Source: Brugia malayi (lineage: Eukaryota > Nematoda > Chromadorea > Rhabditida > Onchocercidae). From it: a DNA stretch of 64,000 nt. The stretch's first letter is position 1. Every line of letters begins with the position of its first letter. Position numbers and translations under genes: made by a program. Location of the stretch: contig NW_025062476.1 in the NCBI RefSeq assembly GCF_000002995.4, positions 4,887,001-4,951,000 on the forward strand, written 5' to 3'. Under the pieces are notes generated by a model, which was given only the letters and a program-made list of their open reading frames with translations, searched no databases and was not told the DNA's origin. This document shows, one piece after another, positions 1-14,000 of the stretch.

Positions 1-539
1 GGTGTCGAAGAGGATTTAATCAAATGTCTTGCACCCTCATATTTGGGTGCATTTGATCTTGATGGGAAGACTTTACGTCACAATGGATTGAACAGGTTAT
101 TTAGATTTAAGCCATTTCGTAAGTATACGACAATTTTTAGTTTTTTCTTGATTTTCATTCCTTACCGACAACCCTAATTTTTGATTATTACCTGTAGATC
201 ATATTTATTTTGTGAATTTTCTTGACTTTTGATATTTTTTGTTCACATTTTGACTTAATTTCCCTCCTAAAGGAAATGTATATCGTCATTGTGAAATGAG
301 CGATGATCCTGAGAAACAAAATTTGTTGAACAAATAAGTGCAATCATTGAAAAAAATATGTAACAAAATGAAAAAGAATGGATGCAAAATTGAGATGTAA
401 TTTGATGTAATAATAATAATAAATAAATAAATAATAAATAATAATAATAAATAATAATGATAATAATAGAGACATAATAATTTGTGCGTAACCTAATGAT
501 CTAATAATGAATGGAGCCATTCAAATTCCTTTCTGAAGG

Positions 540-610
<71 letters not shown>

Positions 611-2296
611 GCTTTCAAAGTTAATTTATTAAATAAAAAAAGAAAAAAAGAATAAAAAAAATAATTTGATTTTGAAATATCCGTGATGTTTCTTAATGAA
701 ACTAAGTTATTCTTTGAGGAGTGAATACCTTTTAAAGAAGATAGAAAAACTAAATTTGTATACATGCAATATGCAGTTCTGCAAAAAAAAAAAAAATTCC
801 AATCTTAATGCTCATGATAATTGCAGAGCTGGTAATATTATCATACCGAACAATAACTATTGTCAATTTGAGGATTGGTTAATGCCTATCCTAGATAGCT
901 GTGAATTGGAACAAAAAAATAATGATTTCTCGTGGACTCCATCGAAATTGATCGACAGGCTAGGTGCTGAAATCAATGATAAACGATCAATTTGCTACTG
1001 GGCTCATCGAAATCGAATTCCTGTTTTCAGTCCTGCATTAACTGATGGTTCAATTGGTGATATGCTATATTTTCATTCATTCAGAAATGGTGGAATTAAG
1101 TTAGACATCGTAGAGGTTTGTTCGGTTCTTTGGCATTTGATTTTTTTTTTTTTTTCTAAATTCTCCGTTTTCTTTAATTTAGACAACTCTTAAAATTTAA
1201 GAAATTTCTGGATATGTATGATTCTTTAGGTCATGATATAGTTACATCAGTTTTCCTGTTTTATCAACCATCTAAATTTATCATTGTTTTTATTGTATGA
1301 TATTATTACATGTTTTCAAATGTATGATCGAGTCCTCATTTAACTTTAATTATTATAGTGTTACCGATTCAGTATGATAATTATTGTATTATACTTTACA
1401 ATTAAATACAAATAGTCGGACTGTAAAAATAAATGGTAATAAGTGGATTTAGAAAATTTGTTATACACATGTATGTATATAAACAATTAGATTTTAGGAG
1501 AGAGGGGGAGATATATGAAGAAGAATTAAGTAACATACTGAGCATAAGCTGGAAATTCCGAAATTGCAGTAACGACTACAAGCCGAAATTTCTTGTCTTA
1601 TTTGAAGAAATACTCGTTAATTAATCCACTTATGGTGTGTTTTTCTATCGTTTAAGCGTTTTGCTTTTTCATTCCAGTATACTAAAAGAGTTCTATCAAT
1701 ACAGGTATATAGTGTTAGCTCTCTCTAATACTAGAGTTACTTAGTAAATAAGAGATAACAGTGAAAGTGATAAAATAGCAATATATATGTTTCTTGTTAG
1801 GACTTGCGTCATATCAATACAATGGCTGTACGATCAAATCGTACTGGCGTAATACTTCTTGGTGGTGGTGTTATGAAACATCATATCAATAATGCTAATC
1901 TTATGCGAAATGGTTCTGATTATGCGGTATATGTGAATACTGGCCAGGTTTTCTTTAATTTTTTCTTTTTTCGCATTTAAAAATGAATTCTCGATAAATT
2001 TGCTGAAAATCCTCTCGCATATTGTTTTGCAAGACATTGAAACAGTTTTCGACTTTATTTGATGCGTTTTGTTTGAATTTTACTTCAATGGATTTGTTGA
2101 TCAAATTTTTGTTTAGGAATTTGATGGAAGTGATTCAGGTGCTCGTCCGGATGAAGCTGTAAGTTGGGGTAAAGTCAGAAGTGATTGTAGACCAGTCAAA
2201 ATATACGCTGATGCAACACTTGTTTTTCCGCTCTTAGTTGCAAAGACATTTGCTCGCCACGTTCAGCAAAAGCATTCGGAACTGCAAGAAGCATGA
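1..2296 (+). CDS. dhps: Deoxyhypusine synthase, 3' part (5' end outside window)
   Basis: NAD-dependent enzyme that transfers the aminobutyl group of spermidine to one lysine of eIF5A, the first step of hypusine formation, in the cytosol. Exons read 1-95, 827-1115, 1801-1947 and 2117-2296 (stop TGA), all in phase. The protein opens inside [16 protein letters not shown] and continues with [46 protein letters not shown] and [18 protein letters not shown], the family's strongest blocks. The catalytic lysine is present in GGVMKHH (codon 1876-1878). The C-terminus is of normal length. Only the N-terminal part is missing, beyond the left edge. The donor after base 95 (GTTATT) is weak, but the junction restores the conserved NR..GN..IPN..Y segment. 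Identification is very secure; the exact first junction is slightly less so. Confidence 0.95.
542..608. repeat. (AT)n microsatellite, 67 bp
   Basis: Uninterrupted AT dinucleotide run inside the first visible intron of the deoxyhypusine synthase gene. It can extrude as a cruciform and is likely length-polymorphic. Confidence 0.97.
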
Positions 2297-5200
2297 TTTA
2301 CTTGTTTTAAATATAAGCAGAGTTGTGAGTTTTTAGCTTGGTTGCAAAAGCAGTGGATGATTCCATTTTTGTGAGTAGCATATTTCACTGAAATATTTGA
2401 CAAAAGAATTACAGTATTTTTCGGAACTGCTATTGTTCTTTTAAGCAAATCATTTAATTATATATGCTTGATATCTACAATAGCTTACATACTTCGTAGG
2501 ATTCTGCTGTTTTTCGGTTAATTTAAAACTAAAAATCGATTTTTTTCCTGTCAAAATTCAAGATTATTTCTCTGTATGCTCTTGTCGTTCGTTTTATTGC
2601 CATCAACTTTTTTATTTTGAAAAACATTTCGTTTATTTTGTTCTACTTTGTAATGTATCTTTTTTCCACTTCATTCTTCTTCATGCTATCCTTCTCCACT
2701 TTGCACTTTCATATTCTCTTTTTATTTTTAAAAATATTCATTTTTATTTAAATTGATAAAAAATTTATTGATTTTCGATCATCTTTTTTCCGAAGTTTTG
2801 AGCTGTAATTATTAATTATCGATCAAATAAAAGAGAATAAAATTTATCTTTTTCTTCATCCTTTTTCCCTCTAAAAATTCTTTCCCTCTAACGATATGTT
2901 GTTTCAGTTTTACAAATCACAAACATATGTTAGAGAAATAATCATCAAGCATGTGTTATCACTTGAAATTATTATAGCAAATTTCTGAGATTTAAATGTT
3001 GAAATTTTTTTTTTTGTTTTTTTAGGATGAGAAATAAAATGTGTAGGAAGAAAATGTGGTATTGGAGAAAAAAATTCGTGAATTTTCTGATGATATTAAC
3101 TCCACTAACACTGATAAATGAATGTAGTAGAGATGAACGAATGACGCATAAAGCTAGCTGAATTTTATCCTGTGGCTCAATTTGAAATTAGGTTAAAATA
3201 AAGAGCAAGTCAGATGGTGGATGGAACGTTCATGTTAGATGCTAAACGAAGAAATGTTATTTAACAAGTTGATAATTTGATGAAATAGTAAATTCCACAG
3301 ATTATTATTTGTTATAATATAATTTGTTACAACAAACATTATTATTTGTTATAAACAATGATTAATGAACTTTACATGCTCGCTGATAATGATTATCAGT
3401 TTGATCGCTATTGCTTTTTTGCCATACATTCATAATATCTAGTGTTTGCTATTTTTTTTTTTCCTACATTAAATTTATCCACTTATAAAAAGATTATTAC
3501 GTTTGTTAATTATTCGAAATTTATTCGTATGATTAATTAACTTTATTAAACAATCTTTTTTCCTTCTCCTTTTTCAATTTTAAACTATTAAATCCATTTT
3601 CATGTGTCTTTTTTTTTTTTATCATGATATTTTTCTTTTTTTGCATTAGATTATTTATGCTAATATTATTTACATCGTACAAGTTTACTTGATAAAATTA
3701 CTTGGTGGTAAATTACTTAGTAGCATATCAAATTATTGATTTAGTTCATGAAATGAATTTTTTTTATATTTTCATCGACCAATTTCGATATGTAAGAATG
3801 ACTTAATCAAAACCGTTTAAAAGAAGAAAAAAGAAAATAATATTAATAACATTGGTGTTATTCATTCAAATTCACATATTTATTGACATAACGCAATATT
3901 ATAATATCTAGTTTTATCCTTTCTTTTTCGTCCATATTTGTTCACTGTAAGCTTTTTTTGAATTTCATTCATTTTTAAAGTTTTTTTTTCTAATCTTCAA
4001 TTTGGATTATACAAAATTTATTTATTCAAGTGATCATAATAATGAAGATTGATTACTACGCAAATAGTATATTTTTATCATTCAGATCATTTTCAAAATT
4101 TCTTAGTATTTGCAAGAAAATACAACAAAATTCAATTTATCCATTTGATTTATTTGGTTTTACATTTTACTCTGAATATGCTATACACTTTTTTTAAAAA
4201 AAAAAAAAAAATTAAGAAAAATTAAATTTAAATTAGAAAACTAACAAATTTAATGTTACTGCTCATTTCATACCAGTTCAAATGAACTAATTTCCCATGG
4301 ATCTTAATAATCGTTTATAGCAAAAATAAATTTTCTTTTTGTAAGTAAATTAATTTGTTAATAATTAATGATATTACTATAATGTTTGGGAGCTATATGA
4401 TATGTTACTGTAGTTTGTTAAACAAATAAATAGAAATAATATTTGTTTATTGTTGTCATAACATTTATGATTCAGCCAGATCATCTGAAAAATTTTTGCT
4501 AATCAAAAGCGATAAATTTTGAAAAAATTAAAATTTTTAAAGATTTAAAATATTATGCAAAAAAGAAAGTGATAATAAATAAATGATTAATTGTACTACG
4601 GTCGAAAATCATTCTAATTAATAGCATTATTTAAGATTTTTTAGTTGTTTGTTAATTTAATAAAAGAAATATGATCATAAGAAATAGTTGAAACTCTATT
4701 TTTCACTTTTTTTTTTCAATCTAAATTCTACTAACATTAATTAATAAGAAATACTTACAGTACTAAAGTTTTTTTTAAAGGAAAAAGTTTAAAGACTCTT
4801 TCATCTTATGTCAATATATTGATATTAATATTAAATTGAATATTATTTTGAAATTGAAAGATTCTATTTTAATTTCTCACATCGTTAATAGTTGATAAAA
4901 CACTGTATAATAAATATAAATCAATGCAAAACAGATGGATTTTTTTTTTTGCTTTGTTTTGAAAGTCATTGAATTGAATTGTCTGCAAAAAAAAATTTGA
5001 AAAAAAAGAAAGGACTTTTTGAAGGAAAGGAAATAAATTTTTTTTAATGAAATAAAAGCAAACGAATCATTTGATATGGAAAAGAAGGAATGATTGAAAT
5101 GATAAAGAAAAATATATGATAGGTGATTAATCCATCAAAATAAGCAGAATTTACTAATTAATGAAATGTTAAAGTAATTCATATTAATAATTTCTCACGT

Positions 5201-6897
5201 TTTTTCTCTTTTTGCTGTATTTTGATTTATAAAAAAGGAATGAATTATATTTCATTAAAAGATAAAAATATAAGTATGAAATTCTTTGCATTCACTTAAT
5301 TTTTTGATTAATGATTAATTAGATTGGAATTGGAGAGACAGGGAGAGAGAGAGAGAGAAAAGATGGGTGAAAACGAGGAGAAGTGGTGCAATACTTTAAA
5401 TTTTAATTTGAACAAGTAAAATCATCAATGCAGATTGATCCTTCTAATGAAATTTTAAAGCTCATTTTCTTCTTTTTTTCTTATTAAGCTATTTTCTATT
5501 AACATTTCAAAATTAATATGTTTATTAATTTTTAGATTTAATAAAATGGGTAAATAAAAATGAATAGAGAATAATTAGCGCCATAATTAATTAGCGAACC
5601 GATTAAAAAAATGCCTTAAGAAGCTTGATAAAATAACAAACAAAGTGAAAAAAAAGAAAACCTAAACTAGGAAATAATTCATTAGTGAAATTTTGATTTT
5701 CAACTAAATTATGTGAAAATTTGAAAAATATATCAATAGGAATGCAAATACTTGGATATTAAAGGATATAAATAAAATGCCTAAATGAAGTTAGTACCAA
5801 AATCATACTTTTAAATCATCATTTTAATAGAAGATAAATAATTACTGTGAAATATCTGCTTGTATCATTATAATTTAATAACGAAACAAACAGAATTATA
5901 ATTTTAAGTATATTATGTTTATTTCAGGTATGTGTTTGTCAGTGAAAAGTTTGGAAACGAATAAGAAAATAAAAAAAAATATATGAAGTTATTTCACTAA
6001 AAGAATGAAAAGGAAAAATTAAATTATAAGTAATGCAAAAATATAGAATTAAAAATATTACCCAAAATTATTAAATTCAAATTTTTTAGAATATAAATTA
6101 TTTAAGTATTTATCTGTTTCTGCTTCTTATTCTTTTTCCTTTTTTTTCTTTGCTTTCTTTATATTACCAATGGATGACAGAATTACATACCTGTGAAAAA
6201 TTGAATGAATTGATGAGTTTGAGGCATTTCACAAACAGAAGAAATATGAATCATCATCGAATGGTTGATTTTTATAAAAAAAAATATCAAAGTATTTCCT
6301 TTAAAAAAAAAATTTTTTTTAGCAAGCAATTGACAATTTCAACATTTTCAAAGAATTTAACAAAAAATACTAGTAACTATGTAAATAAAATGTAGAAAAA
6401 AAGAGAAATGCAGATGGTTTTGCTTTTTTTTTTAATTTTTAATAAAACTTTGAAATATTTAACAAATAATTCATCAATAATTACACAATGTTTGTTGCAG
6501 AACAGAATGAAACTTTTTTCATTTTTTGTTAACATTTCAATTTGTCATATGTTTATTTGCTGTTTGTTAAGTTTAAGCTATTCTTCTTGAATATATTTCT
6601 GTTCGCTTTTTAACTTTGCCAAATTATTCGCACACATACGCACACAGACATACACGCACACACACGCAAGCACACAGACATACACGCACACACACGCAAG
6701 CACACAGACATACACGCACACACACGCACGCACGCACACGCATGCACACGAATTGCACATTAATCTATTTTATTATTTCTTACTATTTCCATTTGATTTC
6801 AATCGCTTCTAATAGAAGTATTTATTAAGGTGACAGGTGACAGGTGAGGTGACAAATTGACAGCGAAATATTCAATTTCATCAATTTAATAATAACA
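2297..6897. other. AT-rich intergenic stretch, no supported gene
   Basis: About 4.6 kb between the stop of deoxyhypusine synthase and the first candidate chitin synthase exon. It holds the 3' UTR of the former (an AATAAA-like site lies near 2824) and otherwise A/T homopolymer runs, TAAT-rich sequence and one 30-bp minisatellite listed separately. Open frames here are short, low in complexity and show no family resemblance or paired splice sites. Upstream regulatory DNA for the chitin synthase gene probably lies here, but no element can be named. Confidence 0.6.
6641..6730. repeat. 30-bp minisatellite, three copies, CA/CG-rich
   Basis: Three head-to-tail 30-bp units start at 6641, 6671 and 6701. 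Each begins CACACAGACATACACGCACA and ends CACACGCAAG; the last unit ends CACG instead. A degenerate CA/CG tail continues to about 6750. The block is strongly purine-pyrimidine alternating and much richer in CG steps than its surroundings, so it could adopt Z-DNA. It lies about 170 bp before the candidate upstream start of the chitin synthase gene. Confidence 0.95.
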
Positions 6898-8336
6898 ATG
6901 ATATCAAATAAGATTACTAATAAGCGAATCTTTAATGAAAAGGTATTTTTTCATTGCAAAACTTTTCATTCTCAACCTTTTATCTTCTAATATTGAAGTT
7001 AGTTAACTTTCACTGATGAATTTTTTTTTTTGAATTAAACCTTATTAACGTGTATTAATAATTAGGTAAAATAAATTTTGTTGCCACAATAATTTAATTA
7101 AAATAATAGTTAAAGTAATTCATTTACCATATGAATTATATATTTTTGAATATTAAACCATAGTATTATGTGTTTATTAATAATAAATTTCATTATTATA
7201 ATAATTTAATTAAGAATAAAAAAGTGTTTGGTAATTATATAACCTATACCAACTTGTACATCAAACTTTGTTAATTTATCAAAATTTTATGTTAATTCAA
7301 TTACAATTGTTGAAATAATTTAATAAAACAATTTATTAATTTGAAATAATTTAATTGCACATAACATATTTGTTAAAAATAATTTTCATTTTTTTATCAG
7401 TAATTTTTTTAAAAACTTTATTGGTTAATAATTAAAATTATAAATAATAAATAAGATTTTTCGAGTAACAAAAAAAAAAAAAAAAATATTTTTAATTATT
7501 AACACATTTTATATTCCCTTCTCTATTAATATACTTTCGCTTAAAATAATTCAATGTTTGCATAAATTGGTTATCAAGATTTTTACTAAGTTGTAAATTA
7601 ATTTTTAATAATATTTAACAAGCATTTTTAATAAGATTATTTATAATAAAACCACAATAATTAAAATTATCTTACTAGTTTTTTCTATTTTAACTTATTC
7701 TTTTCATATATTAATTGAATTTTCTTTGTTTTTTTTGTTTTTTTTTATTTATTTCAATATTGCTTTGTTGATTAATTTTTTTTAAGATACCAAAATATAT
7801 TCTAAAATATTTAATACTAAAAATTTGTATTTTTTTTCTTTTCTGTCAGGATTCAAAATATGCATATGTACCAATCGATGCAAATGATGATGAACCAACA
7901 CTGATCAGTTATGCTGGACGATATAAGAAGGTACTAAAGTGATTTAATAATAATAAATGAATTAATTCATTAATATTTCGATTAAAAAATATTATCACAC
8001 CGGTTAATAAATATCTTTAATTGCATACCTTTAATCAATAATAATTATTATTTAAATAAAAAAAGTTTAAATAAATTATTATTCTAAAGTATTCATCTAT
8101 TCATATAAGTAAAAGAATGAAAAGATGTATTAAAAAATATTTTTAAAAAATATATCATAGAAATTTGAAAAGTTTTAAATTAAATAAATGGAAAGTGGCA
8201 ACAAATGTATTTTATAAATATTTATCAAATTTTAGAATGAATCTCGTTCGAGACAGAGTTCCGATAATAGTCAAACAATAATTTCACATACGACAAGTAA
8301 ACAAAAAATTGATCGTCCTAATCCAAATTCTAATAG
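6898..8336 (+). CDS. Candidate alternative 5' exons of the chitin synthase gene
   Basis: Three in-phase blocks: 6898-6942 (ATG, 15 codons, donor AAAAG|GTATTT), 7850-7930 (27 codons, starting DSKYAYVPIDANDDEPTLIS, flanked by TCTGTCAG and AAG|GTACTAA) and 8236-8336 (33 codons plus AG, flanked by TTTTAG and AG|GTAAAC). The two 3' blocks look clearly coding; the first is a plausible but weaker start. The last donor leaves two bases, the same phase as the donor of the exon at 11094-11296. Both can therefore join the acceptor at 11383, giving a serine followed by WATVPRGWD. Splicing to 11081 instead would meet a stop. I read these as an alternative N-terminus of about 75 residues, hydrophilic and probably cytosolic. 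Transcripts would decide the start. Confidence 0.55.
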
Positions 8337-10208
8337 GTAAACATTTTTATCATTTAAGTTAGCAATTTAGCATAAATGAATTGTTTCTCTTTTAATATAC
8401 TATCACTTTATCACTTTGCTATTTCCGTTATCTTTTTTTTTTAAGTGCAGCAGTGACGTTTCTGAGAAAATTCTAATAAAAATATTTTAATAGTTGAAGA
8501 AAATGAATGAATAAATTAAAATTATTGTGATGATAATTGATATAGATGACATAGATTAATCGGATAAAATTTACATTTTTTTTTTTTCTAATAAAATTAA
8601 TTTATTCTTAATTATATAAATTAATTTTATTAGAAATAAAAATGCAAACTAAAGTGTAGTGTTAAATTGGTTAATATATTTAATTAGTATCAGTTGATTT
8701 ATATTTAGAAAAAGTATATTATAGCTATAACAAATAGAATATAACTGTAATGGAGTTTAACTTGTAATTGTGAACAAAAGCGCACTGACAATAAATTATC
8801 ATTCAAAACATTAATTAAAACCTTTAGAAAAAAAAAAAATTTTTTTTTTTTTTTGAAAACCTGAGTATGAAATGATTGGACTTCAAAAAATTTTCTTACT
8901 TAATTTAAAAAAAAATTAAAGATGTTTAGTTTTAATTCCAATTTTTCATTTCAATACAGTTTCATCTTTTATTAAAATTACTTATTCATCAGAAAACTAT
9001 TGTATATGAGACGATAAATGTTATCGATGTTAATGAAATATGAAATTTTTATCACTCTAATTAATTAGTAATTGAAAAGTCCTCAAGAAAGAGGCTATAA
9101 TATATATTTTTTTTTTACTTCAATTATAATGATTAGCAAGCAATTTAATGAAAGAATAATGAAATTAATGTAAGCTAGTAATTTGATTACTAAAAATTTA
9201 TGCGCAAATGTAAAATAACCTGCAAATATGTGCGCTTAAATGCTTTTGGAATATAACAAGAGAGAATCATTTTTAACAATAAATTAAAAAAAAATACTAA
9301 TATACTTTATGAATTTTCAGCAGATAAATGTTAGAGTAATAAATTTAAGAGAATTTAATCTGATAGATCATTCATTCTTTCAATCATTCAAATATAATGC
9401 TACTGATTTGAATAACTTTCACATTACTTTGACAGCAGTTAAAAATACTTTGTGATATATTAAGCAACAGATTAAAACTATTTTATCCATAAACAAAATT
9501 TAACATCTGAATACTTTAGATATATAATCACATATTATTAAAAAAAAAGTAGCAATATAGGTGATAAGAAAAAGAATTATGATATTGATAAGGATAAAAG
9601 TGATATTTAGAATTTTTCTAATACGATATTACAGCAGTTCCATTTTTTTTTAAACTGATGATAAAATTTAATACTGATATGATATGATAATAATATGAAT
9701 AATTAATTTATTTCTATGTTTAGCACAAATCATATTGCGTAAATTTTTAAACAATTAATTAATAGAAGAAGGGCAAAAAGTTGACTTTGATTATTAAACT
9801 TTTAATTTTTGTAAGTTATTTACGCTTATGTATTCCTAAAATCTTATTTATTTCCTTTCTATTGAAATTTGATCATTTCTACCTTTCTCTCTCTCTCTCT
9901 CTCCTTCATTTCTTTTTTTTTTTTTGCTTTTACCTAACTTTAAAATGTGATCATCAACAGATAGCAAACATCTGGTAAATAAATCTGGATTGAATTTACA
10001 CATCTCTTACTTTATTTTGAATTCAAATCCAGATTTCTTTCTTCTATTTTCTCTGGATGATTCAATCTCTGAACAAGTTTAACAGTACTATCTCATTCAT
10101 ATTTCTATATTTTCATTTGATGACGGAAAAAATATAAGCAACAAACTGAGAATAAATTGAATAAAAAAAAAAAAATAATTTTTTCATTTTAAATTAAAAT
10201 TGAGAGGA

Positions 10209-10239
<31 letters not shown>

Positions 10240-11080
10240 GAAAAAAACGATTAATAGAAACTGATCAATTCATTCTCCTCCTCTTCACATATTTAGATCA
10301 AATCACTTCTAGCAATCATTTATTTGTCTCATCATTATTATTAATAAATATAATAATAATAGTAATAATAATAATAATAGTATTAATAACAATAATAGTA
10401 TTAACGCTTATCAGCAATAGGAAAAACAAGACCTATTAGCACTGTTATTACTTTAACAACAACAATAACAACGACAATAACAGCAACAACAATAACAATC
10501 CCTATTGGCACCATTATTACTGCAACAATAGCAATAACTATAATAATACCAAAAACAATATTTACTGTGCTATTGTTACTATAAAAACAACAACAATAGG
10601 TATACGAGTGCTACTATTGTTGTGAAAAAATGAGCGACATTTGCTAGTACTATTATTACTTCCACAATAATAATGACATTTATTACTATATACTTTTGCT
10701 ATAACAATAACAATTATTATTATCATTGTTAGAATAAAAACTAGTCTTACTAGTACATTATTAAAAAAAAAAACAATGTTATAGTATTCATTGTTGTTAT
10801 TTCAAGTATTTTTCATTTTTTTATTACCTAACAAAATTTCAAGTTTTCAAATAATTGCCCTTATATAGACTGTAGCGACGATATTAAATTCATTCATTCT
10901 TAATAAAATGCTATTTAAATAATTTATATGCTTATGAATAGAAATTGTATAATTTCATTTCTCTTAAAGTAATATACTATGTATTACATATAATGCTTAA
11001 TGTATTCTATGTTAGTTATAAATTTAATTCATTCTCCCATATTTTTCCATTTATTTCTATTCATCAATTCAATTTTATAG
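8337..11080 (+). other. Long intron or outron upstream of the main chitin synthase start
   Basis: AT-rich 2.7 kb stretch that is an intron for the upstream start and an outron for the start at 11094. It holds a CT run near 9889, a poly-A tract near 10211-10240 and a region of interrupted AAT/CAA trinucleotides to about 10740. I see no supported exon in it. Confidence 0.55.
10211..10740. repeat. Poly-A tract followed by degenerate AAT/CAA trinucleotide region
   Basis: A run of about 28 A is followed by some 450 bp built largely from interrupted AAT, ATT and CAA triplets, with smaller motifs such as AACAACAACAATAACAACG. This is cryptically simple sequence, not coding, inside the long first intron. 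Confidence 0.85.
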
Positions 11081-11093
11081 TTGTTAAATTGTT
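11069..11093 (+). promoter_or_regulatory. Likely spliced-leader acceptor and 13-nt 5' UTR of chitin synthase
   Basis: AATTTTATAG ends at 11080, and an ATG follows after only 13 bases with an in-frame TAA between. An internal exon read from this acceptor in the phase of the upstream exons would terminate, so it fits a trans-splice site feeding the ATG at 11094. Confidence 0.5.
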
Positions 11094-14000
11094 ATGGGTA
11101 AGCCGAAAAGTCATATTATGGGTGCAATGATTGAGGCAAATAATATCTCACGATCTAATACTACTTGCAATAATTTTAATCATTCAAATATGTATAAACG
11201 ATCATATGGTTTTTCATTACCTATAACCCCGAGTGATTCATATACATCAAATGTTCAACCTATTGGAAGTAAAAATTGCAAATTAGAAACTTTCTCGTAA
11301 GTTTGAAAATCCAATTTTATTTATCACTTAAAATTTTTTTTTTTTTTGCAAATATTTAAATTTAAAAATTTTATTTTTTTAGCTGGGCAACAGTACCACG
11401 AGGATGGGATGTTTTTCGCTTACTACCACCACCACCGGATAATTTGAATCGAGGTAAATTAACTTTTAACATCAATTTTACTTGAGAAAAATAGTTTATA
11501 TTTAATTAACTCATTACATTATACCTAATTGTACAGTTGAGTATTACAAGGATTGTATGAATACATTTCATATATTCCGTAAAAAATGCAATTAATTCAT
11601 AGACTGAAAAAAATAAAGTGTGAGTAGCAGTCATATTAGATATAATCAATTTTAAAAATTAAATCCAATAAAATGAGTTAGAACATTGAAATTAATTTTT
11701 TGTAGCATTTTATGATAAAACTTTACAACATTGCATGGTAAAACTTGATTTGATTTAATTTAAGCGAATTAATTAAATATCTTTAACTGGAATTGCTCAT
11801 TTAATTAATAGCTAAAAGAATAGTACATTTTAATAAATTTATCGAAGTAAATTGAAGTAAATTTATTGAAATCAGTTGGCTAAATTTACTAAAATAAAAA
11901 ATTGATTCTCTATAAATTACACTCCAAATAATAAATTTGATTTAAAATAATTGCTTATTATGCCAAATTAACAAAACAAAATTAACGATTTAACTTATAC
12001 AACTATTTATTTATTCCATTTGCTTTTATTTTATTATTCTTAGCAATTAAATAATTTAATTTGAATTAGATTAATCATTCATATGAATACAAAACTGGAG
12101 TAATTTCAGGTTTCTGGTACGATGTGAGTTTGCAGGTATTAAAAATAACCTGTTTTTGTGTACTCTTCATTCTAACTCTCTTAAGTGCTATCATTTCAAA
12201 AGCAACATTTCTGTTGATGACCTCAGCAATTGGTACCATTAAAATGAATCTGACCATTTGTAATGACAAAATTCCCGGTATGTTACGATGACGAAATTCA
12301 TATTTTAATTTTTACAACAAAAATTCGAATAAAATGATAAGTTAAAATGTGAGTATTTATCACATTGTTAGAAGATACAATGATAAGATCGTGTGATCGT
12401 TATCCATAATAATAATAGCAGTAGTAAAAGGGTAAGATCATGATTATCGATGAATATTATTAATCATTATCGAGATTAGAAAATGACATAATGATTATCA
12501 ATAAATTAATCATCAACAATAAAGAACAAAGAATAAGATTATGATATTATTATTAAAATTAATGCTATTTAAGATTTTTCTCTCAATCATTGTTATTAGT
12601 AATCTTTAGGTAATATTTATAGATTAAAATTTTTATAGATATAACATATAACATATATTATTGATATTGACTTGTTAAATGTACTTGAAGAATGAATTAA
12701 ATGGTACTTTTAAAAATGACAAATGATTTCTAAGTAAAATTTAAAAAAAAAAATGATAGAAGTGAGAGTGGAAATGGGAGAGAGAGAGCGATCTAACCTT
12801 TATGCATCTTTCAATAGTATAAAGTAAGGTGGTAAATTATTAATATTCTTTTAGCATATCTTTCATACTTCCATCTCTTTTTAATATTCACAATTAACTA
12901 ACTTCAAAGAGAGAAATGATGAATAACAAACAATTTAGTAATTCAACTGATTAATTAATTAATTAATTAATACATTCTGTATTTTCCTTCAGTCTGTCAC
13001 TCCTCTAATTATTTCAGAGCGACATGTTTTTTTTTTTTAATTGTTTAACTTATGATGAATCATAGTTGTTAGCTAAGCATTTATTTGCTGAGTAAAATCG
13101 GGTTAATAGATGATAATTGAAGTAACTCATTTACTTCTAACTCAATTAATTAATTAATTAATTCTTCATGTTAATTTATAACGAATCAATCAATTAAATT
13201 ATAGCTATCCTTTGAATACAAAAATTTTAATTTCAAAGTTAAAATCGGAAAAAAATTTTTTTTTGGAATTATTTAGACTCGAAGAATTTGGAATTTCAAT
13301 TTAATATAAATCAAATAATTATTATTAATCAACTAATTTAATTTTGCAAGCTTTTCAGTTTAATTCTTGTCACCTCTTATCTAGTATCTGGTGAGAATCA
13401 TTTGTGATTTAGTATCTAGAATGAGTCATTTGTGATCTAGTATCCAGAAATGTATTTCTACTTAAATTTATAAAAACCACTTTCTTCTAGCTGAAACTCT
13501 TAAACTTGTAGAATTATCGGAATTTGAGTTGTCAACAATACATTTTAATTGGTTAAACAAACATACAAATATTTGTTTTAATTTTTGATGAAATATTTAA
13601 CAACAAAAAAAAAAAGAAAATTTCCAGAAAGTCCTATTAATCAGGTGGAAATATTGCCAATGCACGTTGTAAAATGGATTTGGGCAGTATATATTTCACT
13701 ATGCATACCGGAACTGCAATGCTTCATCGGATCCATTCATCGAGCTTTCTTCCGCAATGTCAAAAAGCCGACATTTGCGCAATTTATTATTGTAAGCATA
13801 TTTGTACATTTGACTTCCATTAAGGAAAGAAAAAAAAACATTATTTACTTGTAAATTTTAATAATTAAAGAATTGATAAATTTATTTCGTTTATTTTTCT
13901 TTTTCGCAGATTTTGTTAGTGTGACAAAGAAGCGTCAGTTATCATTTAATGACGTATTTGCAACTTTTACCTTATCACCCCTATCACTCACACTATCAAT

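Noticed and set aside
493..765. Minus-strand frame with a YIYIYI repeat
   Set aside because: It is simply the AT microsatellite read through, inside a deoxyhypusine synthase intron.
6578..6828. Cys/Val and Thr/His repeat frames on both strands
   Set aside because: Both are translations of the 30-bp CA/CG minisatellite, with no gene context.
13905..13990. Acceptor TTTTCGCAG near 13910 as the start of the next chitin synthase exon
   Set aside because: Reading from it in the required phase gives ILLV and then TGA. The weaker acceptor at 14027 keeps the conserved frame.
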